A stretch of 64,000 bases of DNA from Curvularia sp. ZM96. Lineage: Eukaryota; Ascomycota; Dothideomycetes; Pleosporales; Pleosporaceae. The DNA lies in assembly GCA_022457065.1 (NCBI GenBank), contig JAJGBQ010000007.1:1736001-1800000 (forward strand). The letters are read 5' to 3'. Positions 1 through 11,473 of the stretch are shown piece after piece (position 1 is the stretch's first letter; each line of letters begins with the position of its first letter). Below the pieces are notes generated by a model. The model worked only from the letters and a program-made list of their open reading frames with translations. It did not search any database and was not told the DNA's origin. The translations under genes and the position numbers were made by a program.

Positions 1-1418
1 GAGGCCAAGCATAAGAGACAAGAATCGATCGCCATGGTACAAAGCCCACCATATGCTTTCGTGGGATGCTGAGCTGGTACGCTTGCGGTGAAGGCCCTAC
101 TTTTTGTCAGCAATCAGATGCGTATTTTGGGACGAGCGAACCCACAATGAGCTGGGCATACATTAAGCCCTTCCGGTACGCAATCCAGGCCCGTCGTGGT
201 TGACCTATGTCGGCGTACCACTTGGATTTCAGGACGAGACACTCAAGCCCTTCGAGGCTTGCAGCATACTCGTCGTCGAAGAGGAACCATCTGTCAACAG
301 TCTCAAAGTAGCGTTGCACCTCGTCAGTGTTCTCGGACTCGCAGATGCCAACTGACAAAACGACTATAGCAATCGCTCCTACGTTTCCAGTAGTCAAAGC
401 CTGAGCAGCGAATTGAGCTAGCGTCTGCTCAGGTCCAGATGTGCCACTGCACTTGCGGCGCCACATTTCCCACCAGCCACTGTTGGAATGGAGTATCTTC
501 GTGAGTTGCTCATATGGAGGCAGTACTGCAATAAGTGCTTGTTTTGCCCTTTCTCGCTTGGCAGAGTTTGCGGATGGAATTTCACCTGCGATGTCCTCAT
601 CGTTCCTGTTCTCTACAGTGTATCTCTCGTCCTCTACCTGATTAGGCTTTGGTGTCGAGGACTGCTGCTGAGAATTGTTAAGAGCTTTTGCTTGCGCTTC
701 GGCATCGTTGAGCTGTGGAAAGTAAGTACAAGAGCGCGTGAACAAATCGGCAAGCAGCATACCGCGTCTTCAAAAACGGAGAGAATGGGTACATGGTGGC
801 CTCGCTCAGAGCCAGCTGGTCGATTGCTCGTAGTCTTGAAAGTGTTGGTCGGCGATTCCGAAGAAAGAGGGGTTGGCGGGAAGCCGTCTTTTGTGTAGTT
901 GTTGAAGGCTTTTGGTGATGATGTGTCTGCTATGCTTTGACTCCGGCTTTCTGACTTGACAGTCTTGTCTTCCAACAATGCATCGACCAAAGATTCCAAG
1001 CGCGAGACCCTCTCACGGAGGTTCTTCCTGTGATCGACAATGATCTCTGGGTTGGCATGCTCTTGGTCGATGCACCTGTTGCCACGTGCAAAGCATTCAG
1101 AGCACACGTCCGGGTTGTCGGGCTGGAAGATGCACCTGATCTTGCGGCGACGACCTGCGTTGCTATTAGAAGACTGGACAGAGACAACGACAACAAGACT
1201 TGAATTGAACGAACACGCAAATTACGGGGGGCCAAAAGAAAAAGAAGACAGTGAGCAGGGCAATGCACGAGTAGGATTGGTGCAGTGGAGTTGTAAAACA
1301 GTATAATGTAGAGGTAGCTATCTCTTGCAAGTGGCAACAGGGTCGACCTACATTCAAAGCAACTATGCGTACCCTTACGCATCTTCTTGCGCGTCGGCAG
1401 CGACTCCTCCTTTGGCAT
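1..1418 (-). CDS. Zn2Cys6 transcription factor, 3' part beyond window
   Basis: This is a fungal binuclear zinc-cluster transcription factor, expected to act in the nucleus; its target genes cannot be told. Proposed exons are 1418..1352, 1154..763, 712..146 and 96..<1, and the reading frame stays open to the window edge. The first intron (197 nt) splits the fourth zinc-cluster residue codon region. The spliced protein has the cluster C20-x2-C23-x6-C30-x9-C40-x2-C43-x6-C50 (CFECRRRKIRC...), followed by a leucine-rich helix (RERVSRLESLVDALLE) that could dimerise. The last exon encodes ESIWWALYHGDRFLSL, typical of the fungal regulatory (middle homology) domain. The ATG at 1418 is the first in frame; an upstream GTG is not a start. 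The C-terminal half is missing from the window, so the family is certain but the ortholog is not. Confidence 0.88.
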
Positions 1419-2461
1419 GTTGAAAGGGTGTGCTGTGTGTCCCACTCTCACGGATGATGGAGCCTAGTTCCCGCGAGAAATTCGTCCGAACAAAGATGTA
1501 GTCAAAAACACCAGCTGACGAAGGGTTTTGATATATAATGGTGACGTGACCGGAGAGGCTCTGCAAGGTGGATGGAGTACCACGCTATGCAAAAGGATTG
1601 AAAGAGAATCAGTGGTTGCAAAGGAAAAAAAAAGGTTGGTAAGCTGCTGCTGCTTGCTGCTATAGTCTCATTACTGAGATGATGGAGTGTCGGACGGAGT
1701 TTTCGTCCGTCGGGAGTGCACGGATTAGGTCAGCAAGGCGTAGCTGAATAATGCAGCGCCGTTTTGCCGTCCAAAGGACTGCTCATGAGCAGTCCCCTCC
1801 CCGCGGCCTTATAGAGGGCCAGGATGCGCCAGGCAGCCAGATTTGTCGCGTCGACGGATTTTCGGAGCCTCGGGCGTAGCGGACTTACGGTGGTGCCTTT
1901 CTCCTTTGGGCGCAAGATGCGACGAGGGGAGGCCGCAGGGCGTATGGGTTACGGCGGATACGGGACGTGATTAGTTAGCCGGGTCGACTACACATCTGCA
2001 GTCATTCTCGCTCACATGGCTGGGCCCGGCCACGTCGGAGCCGGAGTCGCCAATGTTCCGTCTCGGTGTCGCGTGGAAATACGCATACGCGTATTCCTTC
2101 CACTTCCCCGCGCAAAACCCACCCTGACCCTGTTTAATGATGTGCTCGCGGTGCCAGGGTGCCGATCGGCGTGCTGTGTTATCAGATCAAAAATAGGGCC
2201 CTGCACTGACATGGCGTCAAGACGTCATGGCGCAACGGGCGGGCCAGCGCAAAACGTAGTGGCAGCAGCTCTGCTGAAGCGCGCTGCGTCACTGTGATCA
2301 TTGCCCATCCGCTCTTTGCCCAAGACATTAGCCAGGGGGTCTACTGGTCTGCTGCACACATGCGCAGCGTGGGATAGTACACCTAGCGAATCGAGGCTGC
2401 CTTCCCTTTGGTTTCCCAATCCGGCTGAAACCCAGCTTGGGTAAACATACTAGCATCCGCC
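1419..2461. other. intergenic, divergent promoters
   Basis: This gap lies between two divergently transcribed genes and should hold both promoters. A TATA-like stretch (tatataat) lies near 1531. Short open frames overlap each other on both strands and none resembles a protein. I see no RNA gene or repeat. Confidence 0.6.
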
Positions 2462-3179
2462 ATGGCTACAACAAAAGCCCATGGCGACCATCCACCAGCA
2501 CAACACTTCCCACCGAGTCCTCCGCCCTCGCCATCCCCTCCAGCATCAGCAAGACGACGACACAAAAAGAAACCAGACCCATTCGAGCAACTCGCCGCGA
2601 CACCGCTGCCATCCGCGCCATCCTCTCCAGCCGCCTCGTCAGACTCCAACACCACAGCCGAAGAGGAGCCACTTCTAACACGGGTAGGTAGGTCCTGTCC
2701 AAGCCTCCCAAACACATCGCTAACATCCCATCTCAAAGATCCTCCTCACCCCTCTCCTCTTCACCTCATTCCTCCTCTCCCTCTTCCTGGTAAACTACCG
2801 CAACCGCATCCGCCGCGCCCAAACAAATGCATCCAGCAGCACCCCTTCACTCCTAACCTACCTTGTCCCCTCACGCTGGCTAGACCCAGAGCCATATCAG
2901 GACCCGCTCGACACCACATGGGGCCACAGAAACACTTCTGCCCCGCATGCAGAGCCGCATGATGCCATTTCGCCGAGGCCTGGGGAACAGCAGAAGAGGG
3001 AGTCCTGGCATCTGCACAAGAAGATACGCAAGGTGGCGAAGCTCGAGGTGGGAGATGCGCTCGAGATGCGGGGACGCGTTATGGTGGGAATGATGGCAGG
3101 ACTGGTGATGGTTTGTGTAGCGGGCTGTATGGGATTGAGATGGTGTTTTGGGGTTGTGGCGCAGGCGCTGCGGGCGTGA
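2462..3179 (+). CDS. small two-helix membrane protein, unknown function
   Basis: I do not recognise a named family. Exons are 2462..2683 and 2739..3179, with a 55-nt intron (GTAGGT donor, CGCTAAC branch, AAAG acceptor), giving 220 residues. Splicing removes a frame change and exposes two clear hydrophobic helices. The first is at about residues 75-94 (starting ILLTPLLFTSFLLSLF) and the second near the C terminus, about residues 189-214. The N-terminal 74 residues are Pro/Ser-rich and basic (RRRHKKK), and the loop between the helices is polar and charged. It is probably a hairpin membrane protein of an internal membrane. The short proline-rich ORF that runs on through the intron in the first frame is an artefact. 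Gene reality is likely because both helices appear only in the spliced frame; the function is unknown. Confidence 0.72.
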
Positions 3180-3738
3180 GGGACATGGGCGTTGGAATCT
3201 GTCAACGTCTCATGAGGAAGTCTTTCCTTTTTTCACAGAAATTATATATGTACGACACCAGTTACATGCAGGCTGGTAGGGGATCCTCTTCAGAACGACC
3301 ACATTACGACCTAACGAACCGCACACACGATCACGATCACGGCAACCATCAGATTGGAATCTAGCACTTCCAAGAGGGTTTTTTTTGGATATATATATAC
3401 TAAAAAGCTATATATTTCTATCACTTCCCAGTACCGCCCAGGCCCTTTCGTTACACACTAACTTACAACAACAACGACAGGCAGAGCGGTCGTGAACAAT
3501 CTAGTTGAGGAAGTAAAAAGAGAACATGCATCAGTCATAAAGGCCGTTACATCGTGAAAAGAAAGGAAAAGGGCATAAAAGTGCGTCTATAAGAGGATAT
3601 CAGAAGGAAGGGTATTTGCAATGGTCATGAAAAAAAAGAAAAAAACGCCCCCACCCACCCAAAAGAAGAAAGAAGAAGTACCAGATAAATCGCTGCAGAG
3701 TATACCAGCAGAAAAGCGCCATTGACAATGCCGCCATA
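3180..3738. other. convergent 3' region with low-complexity tracts
   Basis: This gap separates the 3' ends of two convergent genes. It holds a T-run near 3379, an (AT)n tract near 3390-3400 and A-rich runs near 3629-3645. No gene is seen. Confidence 0.6.
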
Positions 3739-6048
3739 TCATGGCTTCAACAGACGTGCAACCAGCCTGTCGAAAAAGTAACTCATATCGTCATCCTGCC
3801 TCGTCTCCTTGGACTTCTTCGTCAAATACCCATCGTTGTTCGCCTGCTTGATCGCCATCTGCACTCCCTGAATGAACCTGTCGGCAGGCGTGCTCGCCAC
3901 CTGAGATTGCGACGTTTCGCCCTCCCAGTCGAGCCGGAGTCTAGCATGGCAGCCTGAGAAGCATGCGTTGTAAAAGTCTAGAAGCTCAGTGACGCCCTGC
4001 TCGTTGAAGGCTAGGTCCTCTTCTGCGCTCGAGGACGCGCTGTTTGCGCCGTAGAGGTTGTGATAGGGGAGCTTTGCTGCATGGTAGTGAACAGACTCGA
4101 CCGTCATGAGAACGGTGATGAGGACGGCGAGAGCAATGGGCCATTCGTCGCAGTCTTTGTTGAGGAGGAATTGTTCTAGGGATGAGAGCACGTTCTTCAT
4201 GAGGCTGTGGGCGAGACCCGGCATCATGGCGCCGAATTGAGAGCGGATGAAGCAGGGCGTCGGAGTGAGGTCCTCGGCAATGTTCATAGTGCTGCAGATG
4301 AGCTGGGTCAGAACAGGGCTTTCTGATCGTGGTGGCAGCGTAATGTCCCCGCCAACGTGGACAAGCACAAGAAGCTTGAGCGCTTCGTGTAGGACGCGAT
4401 AGTGCCCGCTGTTTGCGGGAAGAGAGCGCGAGAAGATGTATACTTCGCGCAGGATTCTCAAAGGAGAACAGTAAAGAGGAAACGCACGGAAGTGGTGCGT
4501 AACCAGCAAGGACAAGTGGGAGTCCAGTGTCTGCCAGAGATTGGCTTGAGCATCTGGACACAAGACAGCTGGCAGGACAGCATGCTTATGCGCTGGTCCC
4601 GAGAACGGCTCAGGTGGCCACGAATAGACAATATGTTCATGTACCAACGGATCCTCGTCAAGCTGTACGGCATTGACCGAGACCGGAAACGCCGGACCAA
4701 ACCCAAAGTTGAGGGGGACTGTATACTTGGCATCCGTCAGGATCTTGAAGTCACCTGTTGGAATGAATGACTCCAGGCCGCGAGCAGTTGGGTGCCACCC
4801 TAGGCGATCGGAAAGGAACGCTCCCGACAAGTCTCTGAGCGTGTGATCGCGGCAAGGATGGTTGACCAAATCTCCTTTGTAGTGCTCTACACAGGCTTTG
4901 CACGGCATGCCCGGATCGCATTTTTCTTTACGCCTTTGGCAATTGGAGCAAGCCCGGACGATCCGCATCAAGGCTGCATGACGTCGTTGCTCTGGAGTGA
5001 GAGCCCTTTTGCGCCCTTTTGGTGCTCTCCCAGACATGCCGTCGGTGGTTGTGGGAGCCAGCCTGTTGGTCAGTGGGTTGGGTTGGTAAGCCACCCACGC
5101 ATAAGAATCTGATGTGGGTGATGGAGTAGAGCTCTTGCGCCGAGATGATGAAGCGCTTCTGGATAGAGCTGCTGCTCGAGGGTGACGTGAAGCCAGGGGC
5201 GACCCTGATGGGATTGAAGGGACTCTTCGTGTGGGTCCTGAGTTGTACATCCGGCTATTGTAGCTTGCAGGCCTTCGGGCGGCCTCCGGGATTGTTATGG
5301 CTCTGCTGTGGCTGTGCAGCTCAATGGTCCCCTCTGGTGGCATGAGAGACGGAAAGATGGAATTGTAGCTCTGCGAGAGAGGTTGTGGGATAGGGATCGG
5401 AACGGCCTCTGCTCTTCCGCCCTCGTCTTCGGCAATCGGTTCGATGATGCGCGGCTGGTCTGACCAAGCAGACCAGTTCGAGAAGGCTCTGGACGCTCTC
5501 ATGTCCAAGCCACTGAATGAATGAGATGAGCCTGTGACATGGGGATTGAAAACGGTCTCAGTTATACTTTCAAGTGAGCTTGTTGGCGATGTAAAAGTTT
5601 CTGGGATGCGTTCATAGCGCGTGTCCAGAATGAGAGACTCTGTGATATTCCCCAGTGGGGATAGAAGTGCATTATCCGACGCACCAAAGGATCCATAGTA
5701 TTGGTTGTCTCGGGGAATGGCAAGTGGAGAAGCAGCCGTTTTGTCGAATGAAGGCGAGGCACTAAATGGATATCTAAAAGACTGCTCATCCAAGGTAGAC
5801 GGTGAGGCAGAGACTCCAGTGTACTCGAGTGAAGGTGGTACATCGATGACGGAGGGAGCCGTCGAAACTACATACGTTGGCTCAGACGTGTAGCTTCCTG
5901 AAAGTTGGGAGTTTGCACTGAAGCTTCCGCCGTGTGCGTCTGTGTAGTTGGTCTCGCCTTGGAAAAAAGGATCGTAGAGTTCGTCGTCCCAAGAAATAAG
6001 GTCTTGCCAGCCTTCGTTTGGTGAGCCGCCATACCGTGCATGGGACAT
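3739..6048 (-). CDS. Zn2Cys6 transcription factor, 769 aa
   Basis: A single open frame of 769 residues encodes a fungal zinc-cluster factor with its DNA-binding domain in the middle of the chain. The cluster lies at about residues 366-397: ACSNCQRRKEKC, then DPGMPCKAC, then a last cysteine after 12 residues (VEHYKGDLVNHPC), longer than the usual final spacing. A basic lead-in (GRAPKGRKR) precedes it and may be the nuclear localisation signal. The first 350 residues are Ser/Pro/Thr-rich and look disordered, as in activation domains. The C-terminal 350 residues are more regular and helical and contain a DDD patch near the end. The ATG at 6048 is the best start and no intron is needed. Regulated pathway unknown. 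The family call is firm from the cysteine pattern. Confidence 0.88.
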   Translation of the reverse strand: MSHARYGGSPNEGWQDLISWDDELYDPFFQGETNYTDAHGGSFSANSQLSGSYTSEPTYVVSTAPSVIDVPPSLEYTGVSASPSTLDEQSFRYPFSASPSFDKTAASPLAIPRDNQYYGSFGASDNALLSPLGNITESLILDTRYERIPETFTSPTSSLESITETVFNPHVTGSSHSFSGLDMRASRAFSNWSAWSDQPRIIEPIAEDEGGRAEAVPIPIPQPLSQSYNSIFPSLMPPEGTIELHSHSRAITIPEAARRPASYNSRMYNSGPTRRVPSIPSGSPLASRHPRAAALSRSASSSRRKSSTPSPTSDSYAWVAYQPNPLTNRLAPTTTDGMSGRAPKGRKRALTPEQRRHAALMRIVRACSNCQRRKEKCDPGMPCKACVEHYKGDLVNHPCRDHTLRDLSGAFLSDRLGWHPTARGLESFIPTGDFKILTDAKYTVPLNFGFGPAFPVSVNAVQLDEDPLVHEHIVYSWPPEPFSGPAHKHAVLPAVLCPDAQANLWQTLDSHLSLLVTHHFRAFPLYCSPLRILREVYIFSRSLPANSGHYRVLHEALKLLVLVHVGGDITLPPRSESPVLTQLICSTMNIAEDLTPTPCFIRSQFGAMMPGLAHSLMKNVLSSLEQFLLNKDCDEWPIALAVLITVLMTVESVHYHAAKLPYHNLYGANSASSSAEEDLAFNEQGVTELLDFYNACFSGCHARLRLDWEGETSQSQVASTPADRFIQGVQMAIKQANNDGYLTKKSKETRQDDDMSYFFDRLVARLLKP

Positions 6049-7904
6049 GCCTGAGTCAGACGTAATTGCGAGATGAACTGATGATTGGTTGGAGAAACGA
6101 TGATCGGATATGGATGAAGACCTCGCAGGTTCACCCGTTTGCGAAGGCTCTCATGCGAATGGGCTGTAGAAATGCGTGGACACGGGATGCCTGAAACTCG
6201 AAGAAACAAAACCAGTGCGAGTACAATGTGAGCAAGGCCGAAACGTCCTGGCAGTTATATTGTCGTGGGCGACCTAGGGCAGACTCAAAACACGGCTGAC
6301 GGAGGGCGGCGCTCGCTGCCTTGCATTAGAGGCCAACAGGGCAATTGACGAGTAGCTGGCGAGGGAGTTATCACGTTCTGGCTGTTCATTAGTCAATTAG
6401 TGAGAGGCGTGAGTAAACGGCCGTAGGCTGTTGCTGCCGGCGGGTGCTGTGTCGAAACAATCGTGTCTTGGGGGCTGGCGGGCAGTGCCATCTGACCATG
6501 CACGGGTCTGCAGTATGCCCGCCGGTCAACTACATCTGTGGTAGTCGAGTCCCCGTGCTGCCGGCAGCCTTCCCCGCTGTGTCCTGCCGACCCACCGTCA
6601 AATCACAACCAGAGACGTGAGCTGCATGTCCTGCGGGATGGATTGACTAGGTTCGACGCCTGTCGTGTGTGATTGACGCGCATTGGACGACCCAAACGTC
6701 TAGAAGACTTCGCCTTGTGCTGCGTGGCTGTGGAGGACCGAACTAGCGCACGGCCGTGGGGTTGTGCATGTGCTGCTCCCCAGACGTCGTATCATTCCGT
6801 TGGGAATCATGTCCATATTCTGGTCCAAAGCCCCCGGAACGTACCAAGTCTTGCTGTGCCCTCGAGATGGTCCAAAGGGCGGTTGCCCTGTCGCCTGCAC
6901 AAGTAGGCTGGAGCTTGACTGAGCCCCCGCTTATCAAGCCAAAGCAAGGAGACATCCTGTCTACCCGCTTTGGGCTTGTCAGTCCCTTCTCGTAACAGCA
7001 TGTGGCTTCGAAGGCGGAACGGGAGCCTCGGCTGGACTGTGCCTGTTCCTGATATGGTTTCTGGGACAAGACGTGCTGGTGGGCCAAACACGCTTGGTGT
7101 AAGAAGAAGCAAAGGCAGGGGAAAGCGAGTCCCTAAACCAGATCAAGTAAAAGGTGGGTAAAAGGTGGCTCCTCGTTACCAGCGCTCCGTCACCTTGACA
7201 AGGGCCAAGCAGAAAACAGCCTGACAGAATGCCTGCTTACTAGCCGTTCCATCTTGACATGCTGTCTCGTCAATGCCCGGCAGAAGAAGGATGCTAGAAG
7301 CTCGGCGCATTGTCCCTGCGCTAATTGAGACACGAGTTTGAAAAGCAGCTAGGAAGCCTCACTCTCGTCGCATACCCACGGTTACCAAGGCCTGCAAGCT
7401 TCATTTACAACAAGTCTTCATTCACCAGGCGAGTGCGGCATTTATTGAACAATGACATGATGTATTTTGAGGAACGCAACGTCGACAAAACGGAGCGGGC
7501 CCGGCCCGTAGAGTATTAGGGCAGGTGGTTTGGCCAAAAGATACCAAACCAAGAAAAGTAACCGAACCAAGGCCGTAAGAATACGTCTGTGTGTGAAAGG
7601 AATAATATGCAATACAACAAGCAGGAAGAAGGAATACATGAACACGAAGACAAAACATGACAGCATAAACACCAAGCCCAACCAAATCGCCAATGACCTG
7701 GAAGCCGGGTATCATCATAGAAGGAAGAAAAGTGTATGGAAGAATGCCATCACCATCGAGTCAATGGCCAGTATTCCGTGCCCCAAAAGACGTCTCCTTC
7801 CACCATCAATTCTCTGACATCACATCGTCGGAGCCCTGACTGGGCGCCGGATCGGAGCATGACCACGCACGCATGCGGATGATGATGTCGAGATGCCCCT
7901 CTAG
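6049..7904. other. 1.86 kb intergenic region
   Basis: The upstream region of the factor at 3739-6048 and the 3' side of the LYAR-type gene. Overlapping frames of 60-115 codons occur on both strands between 6670 and 7160, but none shows a domain or splice-extendable structure. A long 5' leader for the factor gene is possible. No tRNA fold was found around the B-box-like string at 6650-6660. Confidence 0.55.
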
Positions 7905-9591
7905 TCAGGAGGATTCGGCAGGGGCAAAGAAAAGAACAACCTCGCCCCGGTCGTTCCTTCGCAGGCGCAGGTCCTTCCAGAGCTCCTTCTCTTCTTCAGC
8001 CTTGGAGGGCACGCGGTCAAAGTGCTCATGGCGCTCGCGGTGGTAGCGCTTCAGGGCCTTGTTGACGCTCATGCCCCGCTCAGAATCGGGTCCCTTTGTG
8101 ATGAAAGACATGAACAGTCCTGCGCGCTCACTGAAGTCTCCCGAGAAAGGCGCGACGTCTCCACTGGGACGCACCATGAGCTGGCGGTCGCCATTGGGCT
8201 CGGGCGAATTCGACGCCGAACGGTTGTACTCAATGGCTTTGATGACCTTGCGATCTTGAGGCGCTGGCGAAACAGAAGAAGAGTCCTGCCTGCGGCGGAT
8301 GCGGCGTATTTCGGTAGAAGAATCCTCGCGCTTCTTCTTGGATCGAATCTTGACAAGGGTGCCGCTAGACTTGCGCTCCTTCCGGTCGCGTTCGCGGCCA
8401 CGGTCCTTGTCTTTCTTGTCTTTCTTTTCCTTCTTTTCCGCGTGCTCTCGTGCCTTTGCGTCAGCCTTTCGTTGCTTTTGTTGCTCTTCCTCATACTCGC
8501 GCTGTGCACGCATGAGCGCTGTCGAATTGCCCTGCTTGGCGCGTTTCATAGGGCTCAGCGGCGAGTTGGCATAGTCGCCCGAGTCGTCTGGCGATGGTGG
8601 AAATTCCGGTCGAGCAAGCAGCTTGCTCAGCCCTCCAGTGAGACCAGTGTGAAGCGATGCCGGCGCATCCGTCATGGTAGTGTCCTTCTCTTCTTGCGCC
8701 CTGATTAGCGACAGGTCCAGCTGTGAGGGCGAGTTGCGCTTTCGCTTGCGATCGGTCTTCTTTGTCGTAGTCTCGACATCCGTGTCGCGCGACTTGGTTC
8801 GTGAGTGCTTAGACTTGGGGGCGGGTGTGGTATACGAATCGGGTTGCTCTCGCGAGGGGCGGATTTGGTTGGCTCCGCGGGAGAAACCGTTTTGCGCAAA
8901 GGATTCATCGTCATCTGCGACCTGGAATTTCATGACATCGGCAATGGCAGGCATGTGGTGCTCTTCGTACGCAGGCGGCTGCCTGTCTTCGAGCATGCGC
9001 GCTTCGTTGATGGGTGCCGTCGCTCGCGGCGCAATGGGCGTCGAGGAGGGGTCGAGGAAGTCGAAAACGTTGGGGGCTTCAATGGCTGCTTGCTCGTGGT
9101 ATCCTAGCGAGTGCGCCGCTGGAGGAGGCGTGGGCGCGCGCGGCGGGGCATCGACGATAGCAACGGCGTTGTCTTCGGCGGGCGCATCTTGGGCGTAGGC
9201 ATTGTGCGGGGTGAGGGCTTGCGAGTTGTCGTGATATGCGCTGTCTCTCTTCTGCTGGGGGCCCTTTTTCTTCTCCTTGTAGAGCTTGCCCTGGTACTTT
9301 TGGTCTTCGGTTATACAGGACTAGGCGATGGCAGTCAGCGACGAAGCGCATGAAAAACACGGCGTTAGCGCAATGCGTACCGTATGGGACTTGTACGAGG
9401 TGCCGGGGAAGTGGACCATGCAATCGAGGCAGGTAAAGGTCGCGCCATAGCATTGGTTACGGTGGCCGTCGAGTTTCTTCTTGGTGAGGACGTCTCCACA
9501 GCCCTAGAGCGGCAGTCAGCTTCCAATGCATGGAGGGAGGAGGGCAAGCGTGGGGAGGGCGCTCATGTACCTCGCAGGAGAAGGAGACCAT
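7905..9591 (-). CDS. LYAR-type nucleolar zinc-finger protein
   Basis: A homolog of LYAR (cell growth-regulating nucleolar protein), a family linked to pre-rRNA processing. Exons are 9591..9571 (only 21 nt), 9503..9381 and 9320..7905, giving 519 residues. The spliced N terminus starts MVSFSCEGCGDVLTKKK, continues with HRNQC, FTCLDC and YKSHTSCITEDQKYQG, and so carries the paired LYAR-type zinc fingers (C2HC type) ending in the diagnostic CISEDQKY-like block. The rest is low complexity: a proline-rich linker, nucleolar-type Lys/Arg/Glu-rich stretches (about residues 310-390, KEKKDKKDKDRGRERDRKER) and a more ordered C-terminal block with VNKALKRYHRERH. Both introns have normal GT-AG ends. The finger is visible only after splicing, which strongly supports the model. 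An exact role in this organism is inferred from the family. Confidence 0.88.
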
Positions 9592-10763
9592 GGTGTCGGC
9601 ACGGCGGTGTTGAGTGTCACAGACAAGTAGCGGTGTACAGCTGGCAGTCAGCAAGTGGAGGAGCAGAGTAGGGAGTCGGTGAGCGGAGGGGGCGGCGTCG
9701 TTATCACCCCTCTGTGCTGATCCAAGGAAGGTTTCAAGTGTTTTGGATAACACAAAAGCTAGCATGCACTAGGTTGCTTCGGGAACAGGGCCCCTGCCGA
9801 AGCGCGTCCTCGCGACCGTCCCAAAATACATCATGCGACCTGCGACGGCGCACCTCTGCATGCATGGCGCCCTCCACTGGCTGCCCGCCCCAAGCCACGC
9901 GCCCTGGGGAACAGGTGGGCTGTCTGCTCGTGGTTCGCCCGCATCCAAGCGCCGCCAACGGCCATGACGCACTCGAGAGGCGTGTTCGCGCTCAAGGGGG
10001 AGGCACGGCGAGCACCACGACGGCAGCAAGGCGAGGCAGCAGAGAGGGGCACGCCCAGGCACGGGCAGCTGTTGCGCGTAGATTGATTTGGCTCCTACTA
10101 CCATGGTCCGCCGTCGCCGATAAGACCATGGCTCTCCTGCGCAAGCCAGGCCTGTGTGGCGGATGTCCGACCAGGGCTCTTCCTGTCAGAAGGCCAATCA
10201 CTCGGTCAGCCATTCGCTAGACGCTGCCTAGGCCAATCTCGAGTCCAGCTTTCCACACCACCACCACCTTCAACCAAGACATTGCCCCTTCAACCCCGCT
10301 GACCGGCCTATGTGATCTACCGGGGGCCTGGAAGGAATGCGCCAGCAATAAAGCCCATTGTTAGCTTCTCCCTCCCGTCCATGTCCTTAGCTGCGGCTGG
10401 CGGCGCAGCAAGGTCCCGCCGACTTTGTTCCTACTACTACTCCGTACACTACGCCTACTCGACTTGCCAGGCGCCGCCATCTCGGTCCCGGACAAGATGC
10501 TGGTCGTCAAGGCGCACGCTGCCCTCCTCCTCGCTCTCCAGCCCTTACCTGCATGTCGAGTGCAATGACACTTGCATTATTGGTATCTGACAGTGGCACA
10601 CAGCAAGGGTGCTCTGCCATGCGCATATCCCATGGCTGATGACTTGCCCTAGGCTGTCTCTCTCTACCTTGTTCTCTTGTACTAGTCCATGTCACCCGGA
10701 CTTCCACACCGCTGTGCCATTGTCCAATCCGGTCAGCTCTCAACACTTGGCTATAGACGATCA
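9592..10763. other. 1.17 kb intergenic region
   Basis: The region between the 5' end of the LYAR-type gene and the 3' end of the Erv2-type gene. GC-rich overlapping frames (for example 9714-10220 plus and 9769-10104 minus) look like chance. Nothing else is recognised. Confidence 0.5.
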
Positions 10764-11473
10764 TCATTCTGCGCATCCTGTCCAAAGTATCAGTACCGAC
10801 AAAGTGGCATGTAGGGGTGGGGACAGCCAAGTACCGCAATCGTATGCATCACCTATGTCCTCACAGTTGAACTCCGGCTTCTTCAGTCTTTTGTTGACGA
10901 TGTTGTGCACGTAGCAGCCCCACATGGCTGCCGCTGTCCGAGACGAGACCTGGGGAGGATATTTGGCTAGCACTTGTCCGAAGTGCTCTGCGCATTCTCC
11001 ACTACGTCTAGGATTAGCTCATGCCCGCGTGACTCCCGCTGCGAACCCCTGTATCCCGAGAGACATACCAAGGGTAGAGGCGCTGGAACAGGTGGACATA
11101 TGACCGCAGTGCTTCTTGCTCCTCCTCGGTGGGCTTCTCGGGGAAGCGGGCGAATGTTGTGTGAAGGACTTTCCAGGCCGCGCGACCGAGTTCTGCTCTG
11201 GAGATTGCGCGTCAGCTCAGCTCTTGTGATACGTGTTCGCTCTCGACTATGAGCGTGACCATCATACTTTGCCGTCGCATTCCCCAGCTTTGGTGCGATT
11301 GCGTGCCCTGTGAGCAGGCTTTGGCTGGTATGCCCTACATCTCTTCCCGTCGCCGTGTGGACGGAGTGGAGTGGCGTCACTTTGTAGGGTCCGAGTAGGA
11401 AGAATGAGCAGAGGACCATGGCGAGCACGGCAAGGACAGCGAACCGCGCCCTAGGGCCGGCCATGCGGAACAT
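10764..11473 (-). CDS. ERV2: Erv2-type FAD-linked sulfhydryl oxidase
   Basis: A small FAD-dependent thiol oxidase that makes disulfides with oxygen as acceptor; Erv2 works in the ER lumen. Exons are 11473..11268, 11197..11069, 11001..10835 and a 14-nt last exon 10777..10764, giving 171 residues. A signal anchor lies at about residues 11-30 (FAVLAVLAMVLCSFFLLG). The Erv/ALR fold follows: AELGRAAWKVLHTTFARFP, the redox pair C112-G-E-C115 formed across the second intron, the FAD-binding CYVHNIVNKRL helix and PEFNC158. The tail ends C167-G-C169-A-E, matching the shuttle CGC of yeast Erv2 and distinguishing it from mitochondrial Erv1. The last intron splits the CGC glycine codon. That 57-nt intron has no stop in frame. 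The gene is divergent from the aminotransferase at 11943. Identification is firm. Confidence 0.93.

Noticed and set aside
1419..1451. Longer N terminus of the left-edge Zn2Cys6 factor
   Set aside because: Its first codon is GTG; the first ATG is at 1418.
6650..6660. B-box-like string GGTTCGACGCC (possible tRNA)
   Set aside because: No A-box, no acceptor-stem pairing and only a weak T-arm could be built.
6673..7161. Cluster of overlapping frames of 60-115 codons
   Set aside because: Composition is Pro/Arg/Ser noise on both strands with no family match; treated as intergenic.
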